Positions 1-6,694 of a stretch of 33,753 nt of DNA are shown piece by piece. The notes below the pieces were generated by a model, which was not told the origin of the DNA, made no database searches, and saw nothing but the letters and a program-made list of their open reading frames with translations. Source of the DNA: CAZMHL01 sp045605445 (GTDB taxonomy: Bacteria > Bacillota > Clostridia > RGIG6154); NCBI GenBank assembly GCA_045605445.1, contig JAZUPZ010000003.1, positions 1 through 33,753 of the forward strand. The letters are read 5' to 3'. The first letter of the stretch is position 1. Each line of letters opens with the position of its first letter. The position numbers and the translations under genes are program-made.

Positions 1-1
1 T

Positions 2-112
2 GGCCTCCGACTTGTAGATATAAACTTTGTATATCATACCGAATTAGAGGAGCTTAACAAGATTTCGGAAAACTTGAAATCCAAAAAATCGATTTGTTCT
101 AAAGCTGTGTAA
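2..112 (+). CDS. C-terminal end of a truncated gene, possibly a third serine recombinase
   Basis: An open frame enters from the left edge and ends at the TAA at 110-112, giving the last 36 residues of a protein whose start lies outside the window. The stop is 14 bases before the ATG of the next recombinase, and that gene's AAGGAGGG ribosome-binding site directly follows it, so the genes are probably co-transcribed. The tail has an alternating hydrophobic/charged strand (VDINFVY) and then an acidic/basic helix. This resembles the extreme C-termini of large serine recombinases, including the two that follow. Too little is visible to assign a family, so the recombinase call is inference from context. 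Confidence 0.45.
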   Translation, partial: GLRLVDINFVYHTELEELNKISENLKSKKSICSKAV

Positions 113-126
113 GGAGGGAACATAGA

Positions 127-1788
127 ATGGCACGAAAAAGCAAGGAAACTATGCTTGCGGAAAAAGCCAAGCGTGAACAAATCAACAGCTTATACAGAAC
201 GGTTGCATATATCAGATTATCGAATGAAGATTTCAGACATAAGAGTAATGTAAATACACTTTATGATCAGGAACGATTTGTCTCTAATTACATTGACAAT
301 AGAGATGATTTGGTTTTATGTGATGTATTTCGTGATAATGGAGAATCTGGGTTGAGTTTTCAAAGACCTGGATTTGAAGCTATGATTAAAGGTATAAAAG
401 ACGGTAAGTATAACTGTGTTGTTGTCAAGGACCTCTCAAGATTTGGGAGAAATCATTTAGAGGCAGCTTATTATTTATACAAGTTTTTTCCGCAGTTTAA
501 AACAAGGTTTATTGCGATAAATGATGATTATGATTCTTTGCAAGGTAATTCGGCTCTTGAAGATATTCTGTTGCCTATTAAGAATCTGATTAATGAAAAC
601 TATGCCAGAGAAGCGTCCAGAAAAGTAGGAATAAGCAGACGGAATATTATGGACAAAGGATTGTTCATATCTGCTTTTGCACCTTTTGGATATAAAAAGA
701 GCGTAACAAGAGTCGGCAGACTTGATGTTGATGAAGAAGTAGCACCAATAGTCAGGCGCGTTTTTGATATGTTTGTGAATCAGGATATGTCAACAGTAGA
801 AATAAGCAGACAGCTCAATGATGAAGGTGTAATATCTCCGGCACAGTATAAAACAATAAATGGGGTGTCAAAAAATAAGAAATGGGCTAATGCTGTATGG
901 AGCACACATACTGTTAAAATTATGCTCAGTAACCCTTTGTACATTGGCTACCTCGTTCTTGGAAAAACAAGAATTGATATGTATCGTAATGAACCTTTGA
1001 GAATAACTAAACAAGAAGAACGGAATATTGTACCGAATGCGCATGAAGCTATTGTTTCAGATAAGCTTTTCGAGATGGCACAAAAGAAACTTGAAAGGAA
1101 GAAACGTGGACCAAGAGCTGACAAAAGAGATATTCCGTATGTGTTCAATAATCTTTATTGTGGTTGTTGTAATACGAAATTAGCGAAACAATACCGATTA
1201 GACAGTGCGGACAATGTAAAGGTGATATTTTACTCTTGTCCTTCGGATTCCAGAGGAAAGCAAACACATTGCAGCTTTAAGAAAATAAACCAAGATGAAC
1301 TTTGTGAAGTTGTCTATAGTTCGTTGCGGTTATATATATGTATGGCTGTAAGAAACAAAAAAGTTTTTCTCAGCAAAAAGACGAAAACTCAAAAGGAGTA
1401 CGAAGAGGATATCACCAGGTATACGCATATAATTGAAAACATTGAAGTTTTGAGAACTAAGTTGTTTGATGACTTTGGAGCTGATAAGATAAACGGGCGA
1501 GAGTATAACACCCTTGCTGCAGGATATGAAGAAAAACAGAATCATTATAAACAACTTCTCGATTCACTAATGATTGAAAAAGAAAAGTATTTGGACGAGC
1601 TGTTTGAACGGAAAAGTTGGATAAACAAACTTTTGAAATTCGAAAATGACGATCATCTTACAAGGGAAATGGTTGATTGTTTAATCGAGAGAATTAATCT
1701 GTATAGTCCAACAAAGATAGAAATCTGTTATAAGTTTTCAGATGTATTTAAAGATATTATGTCAAACGGAGGTGTTTATATTGGGTAA
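127..1788 (+). CDS. Large serine recombinase (site-specific integrase/resolvase family)
   Basis: This 553-residue protein would cut and rejoin DNA at attachment sites through a covalent phosphoserine intermediate. The N-terminal resolvase domain (about 23-165) carries the YIRLS motif with the likely nucleophile Ser32, and DLSRFGRN at 102-109 with active-site arginines. A Recombinase domain follows (about 185-325). A zinc-ribbon comes next, with cysteines at 345, 347/348, 371 and 382, then a charged coiled-coil segment (about 400-500) and a short C-terminal domain. Length and domain order are typical of full-length family members, so it looks intact. The ATG at 127 has GGAGGG eight bases upstream. 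The 3' end overlaps the next recombinase by 8 bases, so translation of the two is probably coupled. Confidence 0.95.
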   Translation: MARKSKETMLAEKAKREQINSLYRTVAYIRLSNEDFRHKSNVNTLYDQERFVSNYIDNRDDLVLCDVFRDNGESGLSFQRPGFEAMIKGIKDGKYNCVVVKDLSRFGRNHLEAAYYLYKFFPQFKTRFIAINDDYDSLQGNSALEDILLPIKNLINENYAREASRKVGISRRNIMDKGLFISAFAPFGYKKSVTRVGRLDVDEEVAPIVRRVFDMFVNQDMSTVEISRQLNDEGVISPAQYKTINGVSKNKKWANAVWSTHTVKIMLSNPLYIGYLVLGKTRIDMYRNEPLRITKQEERNIVPNAHEAIVSDKLFEMAQKKLERKKRGPRADKRDIPYVFNNLYCGCCNTKLAKQYRLDSADNVKVIFYSCPSDSRGKQTHCSFKKINQDELCEVVYSSLRLYICMAVRNKKVFLSKKTKTQKEYEEDITRYTHIIENIEVLRTKLFDDFGADKINGREYNTLAAGYEEKQNHYKQLLDSLMIEKEKYLDELFERKSWINKLLKFENDDHLTREMVDCLIERINLYSPTKIEICYKFSDVFKDIMSNGGVYIG

Positions 1789-3346
1789 AATTATAGCAAT
1801 ATATATGCGTCTGTCTGTTTCAGATGACGATGTTGTTCAGGATGAAAGCAATAGCATCAAAGCACAAAGAGATTTGATTTATCAATATATTAATGAAAAA
1901 GAAGAATTCAAGGATTATGAGGTTGAAGAGTTTTGTGATGATGGTTATTCAGGCACAAACTTTGACAGACCTGGCGTTAAAAGAATGCTAGAGCTTGCTG
2001 AAAGCGGAATAATTAATGTTATTATAGTTAAAGATTTTTCGCGTTTTGGCAGAAACAGTATTGAAGTAGGTCATTACATTGAAGAAATCTTTCCGTATAC
2101 AGGATTAAGATTTATCGCAATTAATGATTGTTATGACAGCAATAATTATGTTGGTGATACTGGTGGATTTGAGATTTCAATAAAGAATCTTATTTCACAG
2201 ATCTATGCACAGGACGCGTCAAAGAAAATAAAGACAAGCTTTCAATCAAAAGCCAGAAGTGGGGAATATCTTGGGTTTCAGAAGATTTATGGTTATATTA
2301 TCGATGAAAACAAAAAACTCATAATTGACCACGAACCTGCGGAAATTGTCAAAAAAATATTCGAAATGCGAAGTCAAGGTACAACTTATGATGCAATTGC
2401 AAAGTATTTGAATGATGAAAAAATTCTTGTTCCGCGTTTATATTTTAAGTACAACAGATTAAGAGAAGATGAAACTGTGTACGAAATGAACTTATGGACA
2501 AGGACAATCCTTAACAAAATGATAAACAATGAGCAATACACGGGTAAACTTATATTTGGTAGATACCAAGTAGACAAGATTAGAGCGAAAACGGCTACTA
2601 AGGTTCCGAGAGACAAGTGGATTATCGTTGAAAATGCGCATGAACCAATTATAAGTGAAGAATTGTTTCATATGACAAAATCTCAGCAGAGAGACTCAAG
2701 AAAAGGTGTTCAATTAGGCAAAAATTTATTCAGCGGAAAAGTCTTTTGCGGTTGCTGCGGAAGAAGCTTTTACACATGGACAAAAACCCATGAGCTTTTA
2801 TGCCAGACTCCCTCTTTGACGGGAAATAGTTATGGTTGTTACGACGGCAAGATCCCTGAAAAAGATCTAGTGGATTTAATTTCCGCAGCAATACAATTTG
2901 TTTCATCTAATTGTGTGGACAAAATGGGAATGGTAAAAGAAGAAATTGCAACAACTTCCAAAGAACTAGAGTCTGCAAAGAGAGCTGTTAAAAATGAAGA
3001 AGGCAGGCTTGAAAGATTGAAACTGAAGAGAGAAAGATTATTTAATAAATTAATGGATAATCAAATAACCGATGAAGAGTATATGAAATTGTCCGGAGAG
3101 ATAGAACGAGACCAAATCGCTCTTGAGGATACTATCAGAGAACTGAAAGTAAATGTTAAATTGGTTCTTCTGAAAAAGAAAGAAAAAGAAAGCACGGTAA
3201 ATACATACAAGGAACTTGGAAAGATCAAGAAGATTGACAGAGATGTTGTAGACAGGTTTATTGATGAAATTATAATCAGCAGAGAGGGGAGAGTTGAAAT
3301 AAAATGGAATTTTGAAAATATTTTTGAATTCGTAAAAAGTGCATAA
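1781..3346 (+). CDS. Second large serine recombinase, TTG start, translationally coupled
   Basis: This is a 521-residue large serine recombinase. I chose the TTG at 1781 because CGGAGG at 1767-1772 sits eight bases upstream and the product then begins directly at the resolvase fold (GKIIAIYMRLS, nucleophile Ser12). The ATG at 1742 lies deep inside the upstream gene and would add 13 unrelated residues. DFSRFGRN is at 85-92. The Recombinase domain spans about 160-310, a zinc-ribbon has cysteines near 323, 325/326, 341 and 353, and a long coiled coil covers about 375-475. It is clearly diverged from the upstream recombinase, so the pair is not a recent duplication. Neighbouring recombinases of this kind often act together on one element; whether both are needed here cannot be seen. 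Confidence 0.94.
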   Translation: MGKIIAIYMRLSVSDDDVVQDESNSIKAQRDLIYQYINEKEEFKDYEVEEFCDDGYSGTNFDRPGVKRMLELAESGIINVIIVKDFSRFGRNSIEVGHYIEEIFPYTGLRFIAINDCYDSNNYVGDTGGFEISIKNLISQIYAQDASKKIKTSFQSKARSGEYLGFQKIYGYIIDENKKLIIDHEPAEIVKKIFEMRSQGTTYDAIAKYLNDEKILVPRLYFKYNRLREDETVYEMNLWTRTILNKMINNEQYTGKLIFGRYQVDKIRAKTATKVPRDKWIIVENAHEPIISEELFHMTKSQQRDSRKGVQLGKNLFSGKVFCGCCGRSFYTWTKTHELLCQTPSLTGNSYGCYDGKIPEKDLVDLISAAIQFVSSNCVDKMGMVKEEIATTSKELESAKRAVKNEEGRLERLKLKRERLFNKLMDNQITDEEYMKLSGEIERDQIALEDTIRELKVNVKLVLLKKKEKESTVNTYKELGKIKKIDRDVVDRFIDEIIISREGRVEIKWNFENIFEFVKSA

Positions 3347-3388
3347 AGACTTGGATTTGGGGAGAATTTACTTGTGTCAAGTCCATCG

Positions 3389-3408
3389 AATTTAAAAGAT
3401 TAGTTTGC
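3389..3408 (+). repeat. 20-bp direct repeat, copy A
   Basis: The 20 bases AATTTAAAAGATTAGTTTGC occur here and again, identically, at 5506-5525. Both copies lie at the upstream edge of a leader module and supply part of its -35 region. The two copies bracket 2.1 kb that holds the unknown 482-residue gene, leader copy 2 and the zinc-ribbon remnant. Confidence 0.85.
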
Positions 3409-3433
3409 AATTTTCAAACATTTATGATATAAT
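3404..3433 (+). promoter_or_regulatory. Sigma-A type promoter of leader copy 1
   Basis: TTTGCA at 3404-3409 and TATAAT at 3428-3433 are separated by 18 bases. A TG one base before the -10 box makes it an extended -10. The expected start point, about 3440, coincides with the first base of hairpin P1, so the transcript would begin with the structured leader. Confidence 0.8.
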
Positions 3434-3439
3434 AAAATG

Positions 3440-3570
3440 GCGAGAAAATCCAGTATTCTCGCAGGTTCCGAAGAATTTTGTTCAGAAAAAATCCAGTGAA
3501 AAAATCAGGAAAAAATAGTAGGTCCTATTATTCACTGTTCTCCTGACTTGACACGAGTAAGAATTGTGTC
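3440..3570 (+). ncRNA. Structured leader RNA, copy 1, upstream of the unknown 482-residue gene
   Basis: This is one of three related leader modules. P1 pairs GCGAGAA (3440-3446) with TTCTCGC (3456-3462), a perfect 7-bp stem with a 9-base loop. Helix b pairs TCAGGA (3505-3510) with TCCTGA (3541-3546). It encloses P3, which pairs AATAGTA (3514-3520) with TATTATT (3526-3532) around a GGTCC loop. P4 pairs GACAC (3550-3554) with GTGTC (3566-3570). A further helix, CAGTGAA (3494-3500) with TTCACTG (3531-3537), would cross helix b. No U-tract follows any stem, so it is not a plain terminator. The ribosome-binding site of the next gene begins about 24 bases beyond P4. The RNA identity is inferred from the repetition and covariation; I do not recognise a known family. 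Confidence 0.7.
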
Positions 3571-3606
3571 GAAGGATATTGAAAATTGACAAGAGGAGGA
3601 ATTTTT

Positions 3607-5055
3607 GTGAGTGAGAGAATAACAGAACTTAGCACAGAAGAACTTTTGAAACTAGAGTCTGAGGGAAAAATATATGTTTCTTGGAGAGATGATTACATGG
3701 AATCCAAAGAGATACCCGTAAAATCTTCAGCCCTTGTTACAGAGTATTATTCAAGAATGAAAAATGTTATATACGGTGATGAATTATATGTTCTTAAAAC
3801 TTACTGTGAATTTTACGAATCATTAAGAGAATTTCAAAAAGAAATACATCTGCTAAAAGATTACATAAGAAAAAAATCCAAATCATTTAATCCATTTACT
3901 CGAAAAAAGATAAGAGAATGTAGAGAGATGGTTGATAGGCTAGAAAACCAATGTGTTGAAATAAAAAATCATCTTGGCAAAATCGAAGATACAAAAGAAT
4001 TGAAAGCTTTCCTGTTAAAAGAAAGTAAAACTGAATATGTAGTTATGGAGTTTTCTTCCAAAACAAGGATATTCCCAACACCGCAACCAGTAAACAAAAT
4101 AAAAAGTGATATTATTGAGAAAATAAATACAACACACGAGAAACAATCAACGGATAAGTCAGATGAACTCAATAGCATAATAAATAAATATTATCTGAAA
4201 TTTGTAGATATTCTTTCAAATCTAAATGTAAATACTGATGTTAAATCAGAACTAATTCCCGTAATTTTTGTGGTTTTTGATATGGCGTTGGTAGATAAAA
4301 AAGGATGCAATTTAACAGAGAAAGAAACGAGCGAGTTTGTTGAAAAATATATATCATGGGTTGAGGAATTACCAAACTCTGATGATAAATTAAAGTTTTT
4401 TGATAAAAGATTAAAATTATATAAAAGAATTATTTGTGATGAAATTCCGTTAAGATGCGAATGGTTGATGTGGCAGAAACCAAAGGAATCGGATGCAATG
4501 ACAAAATGTGTTGTTGCCTTTGGAGATATTCTTTTTAATTCTGAATGTGCTGAAAATTACGAAAACGCTCCTGTTGTGATTGCGGATATATTTGATATAC
4601 CTAAATTTGCTGATAATATGATGAAGGTCAGGAAGATAATGACAGATTTATTCCAAGAGATAGCAATTGTGTTTGGAATACAAAAAGAAGAAAAAGAATT
4701 TGTTAGTGCTGTTAATCTTTCTGATGCAGAATGGGAACATCTTTATAAAACAGATTTTGAAAAATTTTGGGAAATGGTGGTTGAGGAATACGATTTATCA
4801 AAATTGCCAGATAGAATTATGAGTTTAAGAGATGATACGATGATATATGGAGAAGATGCAAGAAAAATGTATTTGTCTCGTTTAAAAGGTGTAGTTGGAT
4901 ATAACGAACGGACGACAAAAAATCGTCCAGAAGTTATTAATATTCATTGGAATACATTAAAAGAATTAAAAAAAGAGTTGCAAGAAAAAACATCTGAGAA
5001 AGTATATATGTTAGATGTTATTAAAAATTATGAAGATAAATATATAAGATATTAA
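3607..5055 (+). CDS. Hypothetical protein, unrecognised accessory protein
   Basis: The product is 482 residues with a GTG start at 3607. AGGAGGA at 3594-3600 is six bases upstream; the in-frame TTG at 3586 precedes this site and is less likely. There is no signal peptide and no convincing membrane span, so it is probably cytoplasmic. An acidic N-terminus is followed by a charged, helical, coiled-coil-like stretch (about 55-125), a linker around 145-185, and a mainly helical C-terminal half rich in Trp, Glu and Lys. I see no nucleotide-binding loop, zinc cluster, nuclease motif or helix-turn-helix that I would defend. It is heavily biased to AAA, TTA and ATA codons, more than the core genes downstream, which fits acquired DNA. 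It stands alone behind leader copy 1. Its function is unknown. Confidence 0.8.
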   Translation: MSERITELSTEELLKLESEGKIYVSWRDDYMESKEIPVKSSALVTEYYSRMKNVIYGDELYVLKTYCEFYESLREFQKEIHLLKDYIRKKSKSFNPFTRKKIRECREMVDRLENQCVEIKNHLGKIEDTKELKAFLLKESKTEYVVMEFSSKTRIFPTPQPVNKIKSDIIEKINTTHEKQSTDKSDELNSIINKYYLKFVDILSNLNVNTDVKSELIPVIFVVFDMALVDKKGCNLTEKETSEFVEKYISWVEELPNSDDKLKFFDKRLKLYKRIICDEIPLRCEWLMWQKPKESDAMTKCVVAFGDILFNSECAENYENAPVVIADIFDIPKFADNMMKVRKIMTDLFQEIAIVFGIQKEEKEFVSAVNLSDAEWEHLYKTDFEKFWEMVVEEYDLSKLPDRIMSLRDDTMIYGEDARKMYLSRLKGVVGYNERTTKNRPEVINIHWNTLKELKKELQEKTSEKVYMLDVIKNYEDKYIRY

Positions 5056-5090
5056 TCATTAAAGTTTTTATACAGTTTTTAAATCATTGG

Positions 5091-5115
5091 TCTGCCGATA
5101 ATAAATATTTACATA
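5091..5115 (+). promoter_or_regulatory. Weak candidate promoter of leader copy 2
   Basis: TCTGCC at 5091-5096 aligns with the TTTGCA/TTTGCC -35 boxes of the other two copies. The matching -10 is poor (TACATA, 5110-5115) and the spacing is short, about 13 bases. It is called only by alignment to copies 1 and 3; this promoter may be weak or dead. Confidence 0.35.
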
Positions 5116-5119
5116 TCGG

Positions 5120-5227
5120 GCAGGAAAATCTAATATTCCTGCGGGTTCTAACGAAAAATGTTCGGGCGAAAATAGTAGGTCCTATTATTCACTGTTCGCC
5201 TGACTTGACACGAGTAAAAAATGTGTC
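5120..5227 (+). ncRNA. Structured leader RNA, copy 2, upstream of the zinc-ribbon remnant
   Basis: P1 is GCAGGAA (5120-5126) with TTCCTGC (5136-5142). Compared with copy 1, two of its base pairs are swapped on both strands, which is compensatory change. Helix b is CGGGCGAA (5163-5170) with TTCGCCTG (5195-5202), different bases from copy 1 but still eight pairs with one G-U. P3, with its GGTCC loop (5171-5189), is identical to copy 1. P4 is GACAC (5207-5211) with GTGTC (5223-5227). This copy lacks the 20-odd bases that hold the first strand of the crossing helix in copies 1 and 3. An AAAGGAG ribosome-binding site and the ATG at 5287 follow. Confidence 0.7.
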
Positions 5228-5286
5228 GAATAAGTTTGAATGATGCAAATAGTGTTGAAAAATGAAATTAAAAGGAGTTGAGTATT

Positions 5287-5504
5287 ATGGCAGAAAAGAA
5301 AGAAAATAGATATGTGTGCGATAATGTTCAACTTATGAAGAGTGGCACTCTACTAAAAATGGCACACTTACTACAAACAATATAGCTATTGGTTCAAACA
5401 AAAAAGTGTGATGGAAATGCAAAAATTGTGGAGGAAAATTTCAACGAAAAATCATCTGCCAAATTGAGAGTCGGAGATGCCCAAATTGCAAAGCTAAAGT
5501 ATAA
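5287..5504 (+). pseudogene. Broken zinc-ribbon protein (treble-clef, DUF4379-like)
   Basis: The ATG at 5287 has AAAGGAG ten bases upstream and reads MAEKKENRYVCDN. The frame is then lost near 5337 by what looks like a one-base deletion. In the next frame it continues as EWHSTKNGTL, GSNKKV, then a TGA at 5409-5411, then WKCKNCGGKF and RRCPNCKAKV to a TAA at 5502-5504. The EWHPTKNG...GSNKKVWWKC...CPxC pattern is characteristic of the repeated zinc-ribbon units of DUF4379-type proteins. The TGA stands where the first Trp of KVWWK is expected, a single G-to-A change. Together the frameshift and the nonsense codon make this a dead gene of about 72 codons that was once a single-unit zinc ribbon expressed from leader copy 2. 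Confidence 0.8.
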
Positions 5505-5505
5505 C

Positions 5506-5525
5506 AATTTAAAAGATTAGTTTGC
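5506..5525 (+). repeat. 20-bp direct repeat, copy B
   Basis: Identical to 3389-3408. It begins one base after the stop of the zinc-ribbon remnant and forms the upstream edge of leader copy 3. Confidence 0.85.
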
Positions 5526-5548
5526 CGATTTTGATATTTATATATACT
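5521..5548 (+). promoter_or_regulatory. Promoter of leader copy 3 (drives ridA)
   Basis: TTTGCC at 5521-5526 and TATACT at 5543-5548 are separated by 16 bases. The predicted start, near 5555, again falls at the first base of hairpin P1 (5556), as in copy 1. Confidence 0.6.
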
Positions 5549-5555
5549 ACCGGAT

Positions 5556-5690
5556 GCGAGAAAATCCAGTATTCTTGGGGTTCTAAGGAAAAGTGTTTAA
5601 GAAAAAACAGTTGAAAATCAGGGAAAAGTTAGTATAGTTTATTATGTGCTGTTCTCTTGACTTGACAAAAGTTTAAATATGACGAAAAAA
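5556..5690 (+). ncRNA. Structured leader RNA, copy 3 (degenerate), upstream of ridA
   Basis: P1 pairs GCGAGAA (5556-5562) with TTCTTGG (5572-5578); the outer pair is lost and one G-U is present. The 9-base loop is identical to copy 1. Helix b pairs TCAGGG (5618-5623) with TCTTGA (5655-5660), with two G-U pairs. P3 keeps its stem (TAGTA/TATTA) but has a changed loop. The crossing helix survives as AACAG (5606-5610) with CTGTT (5649-5653). P4 is eroded: GTGTC is no longer present. The overall order and spacing match copy 1. It may be decaying or may have acquired different requirements. Confidence 0.6.
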
Positions 5691-5724
5691 GTTAAAATTC
5701 ATAAAAAATACAAGGAGAGAAAAA

Positions 5725-6096
5725 ATGAAAGAGATCAAAACAGACAAAGCACCTTCGGCGATTGGCCCATATTCACAAGCTATTATAAGTAATAATATGG
5801 TGTTTACATCAGGTCAGATTCCTGTAAACCCAACCACGGGTGAAATCCCTGACGGAATTGATGCACAGGCAAATCAAGTTTTTACAAATTTGAAAAATTT
5901 GCTTGAAGCATCAGGAACCAGTATTGATAAAGTAGTTAAAACAACAGTGTTTATTCAGAACATGAAAGATTTTGCGACGATAAACACAATTTATGATACA
6001 TATTTCAAAGAACCGTATCCGGCACGTTCCTGCGTTGAAGTTTCAAAGCTTCCTAAAGATGTACTTCTGGAAGTTGAGGCTATCGCAGAAATTTAA
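5725..6096 (+). CDS. ridA: RidA family enamine/imine deaminase
   Basis: This 123-residue protein has the full RidA (YjgF/YER057c/UK114) fold. The family hydrolyses reactive 2-aminoacrylate and related enamines released by PLP enzymes, giving 2-keto acids and ammonia, as a trimer in the cytosol. Visible family signatures are the N-terminal APSAIGPYSQAI, the TSGQIP strand and YPARSCVEV, which carries the conserved substrate-binding arginine (Arg101), then LLEVEAIA near the end. Its length is typical. AAGGAG lies seven bases before the ATG. It is preceded by leader copy 3 and its promoter, so it would be expressed with that RNA as its 5' UTR. No PLP-enzyme gene adjoins it. It may be a host gene placed downstream of the accessory segment, or cargo. 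Confidence 0.93.
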   Translation: MKEIKTDKAPSAIGPYSQAIISNNMVFTSGQIPVNPTTGEIPDGIDAQANQVFTNLKNLLEASGTSIDKVVKTTVFIQNMKDFATINTIYDTYFKEPYPARSCVEVSKLPKDVLLEVEAIAEI

Positions 6097-6131
6097 AGCA
6101 GTAATAGTAATTTTTTTTAATTATAATTTGA

Positions 6132-6353
6132 GGTGCTGATAAAAGACGAACACAGTTTAGAATTATCAATACGTTTATACCATACCTTGGAAATAAAAGC
6201 GGAACCTTCTTCATAGCTGCTTTAGGTGGAGTAGATAAGGTTGCCTGTAGTATTGAAAATATTCAGAGTGTAACACACCTTGTATGGCTCACAGGCGGAA
6301 GTCTCGTTCTTGAAGAAGAATGGAAAAAAGGTGTTGGCAAATACCACAAATGA
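6132..6353 (+). pseudogene. Truncated coding remnant, family not recognised
   Basis: A frame of 73 codons follows an in-frame TGA at 6129 and ends with TGA at 6351. It has no ATG, GTG or TTG start with a ribosome-binding site. The composition is protein-like, with phrases such as FIPYLGNKSGTFF, IQSVTHLVWLTGG and EEEWKKGVGKYHK, which argues for a former gene that has lost its 5' part. It sits in a decayed stretch beside an AraC remnant. I cannot name the parent family with confidence. Confidence 0.45.
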
Positions 6354-6694
6354 ACAAAATTCGTATCAAGTAAATAATTTTAATTGAAATAAGATATCAA
6401 GACAGTTTGTTTTATTTTTTCGTAAAAATTATCAGAACGTGTAACTGTTGCAGGGGGAGCTTAATCGAGTTTTTTGTTCTCAATATTAAGAATTGTTTAA
6501 TGCTTTATCTAAGGCTTGTTTTGCAAAGCGCTTGTTTCTTCGTGAGTCAGATATCATTTATATGTTGTAAGACTTCTTCGGTAATAACCATCTTTAATAC
6601 AACATTTATCAACACCATAATTAAGTATGCTCATAATCATCGGAAGCATTTCTGATGCATAAGCTACGGAGGTTGTATTTGCTACTGTCCCAGG
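6354..6694. other. Decayed intergenic stretch without a supported gene
   Basis: These 341 bases contain an 82-codon open frame (6407-6655) but no ribosome-binding site, and its translation is rich in Cys, Phe and Ile without family-like motifs. Some fragments look protein-like in shifting frames (for instance around 6628-6700), which fits eroded coding DNA. I support no functional feature here. Confidence 0.5.

Noticed and set aside
3440..3570. Leader copy 1 as a T-box or ordinary transcription attenuator
   Set aside because: There is no AGGGUGGNACCGCG antiterminator block and no hairpin followed by a U tract. The downstream genes are not amino-acid or tRNA-synthetase genes.
3550..3583. TTGACA within the P4 segment as a second promoter for the 482-residue gene
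   Set aside because: The hexamer is a perfect -35 match, but nothing resembling a -10 box stands 16-18 bases downstream. The bases are explained by the P4 stem.
5409..5411. TGA in the zinc-ribbon gene read as selenocysteine or tryptophan
   Set aside because: A separate frameshift upstream already breaks the gene, no SECIS-like hairpin is apparent, and other genes in the window use TGA as a normal stop.
3440..5690. The three leader modules as a CRISPR array
   Set aside because: The units are over 100 bases, diverged, separated by genes of unequal length and without short exact repeats and spacers. No cas gene is present.
3440..5690. The leaders as retron or guide RNAs of a nuclease system
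   Set aside because: No reverse transcriptase, Cas12/TnpB/IscB-type nuclease or other RNA-guided effector is encoded nearby. The only enzymes adjacent are serine recombinases.
6407..6655. Plus-strand open frame of 82 codons
   Set aside because: It has no ribosome-binding site, an atypical composition and no family-like motif, and it lies in a decayed region.
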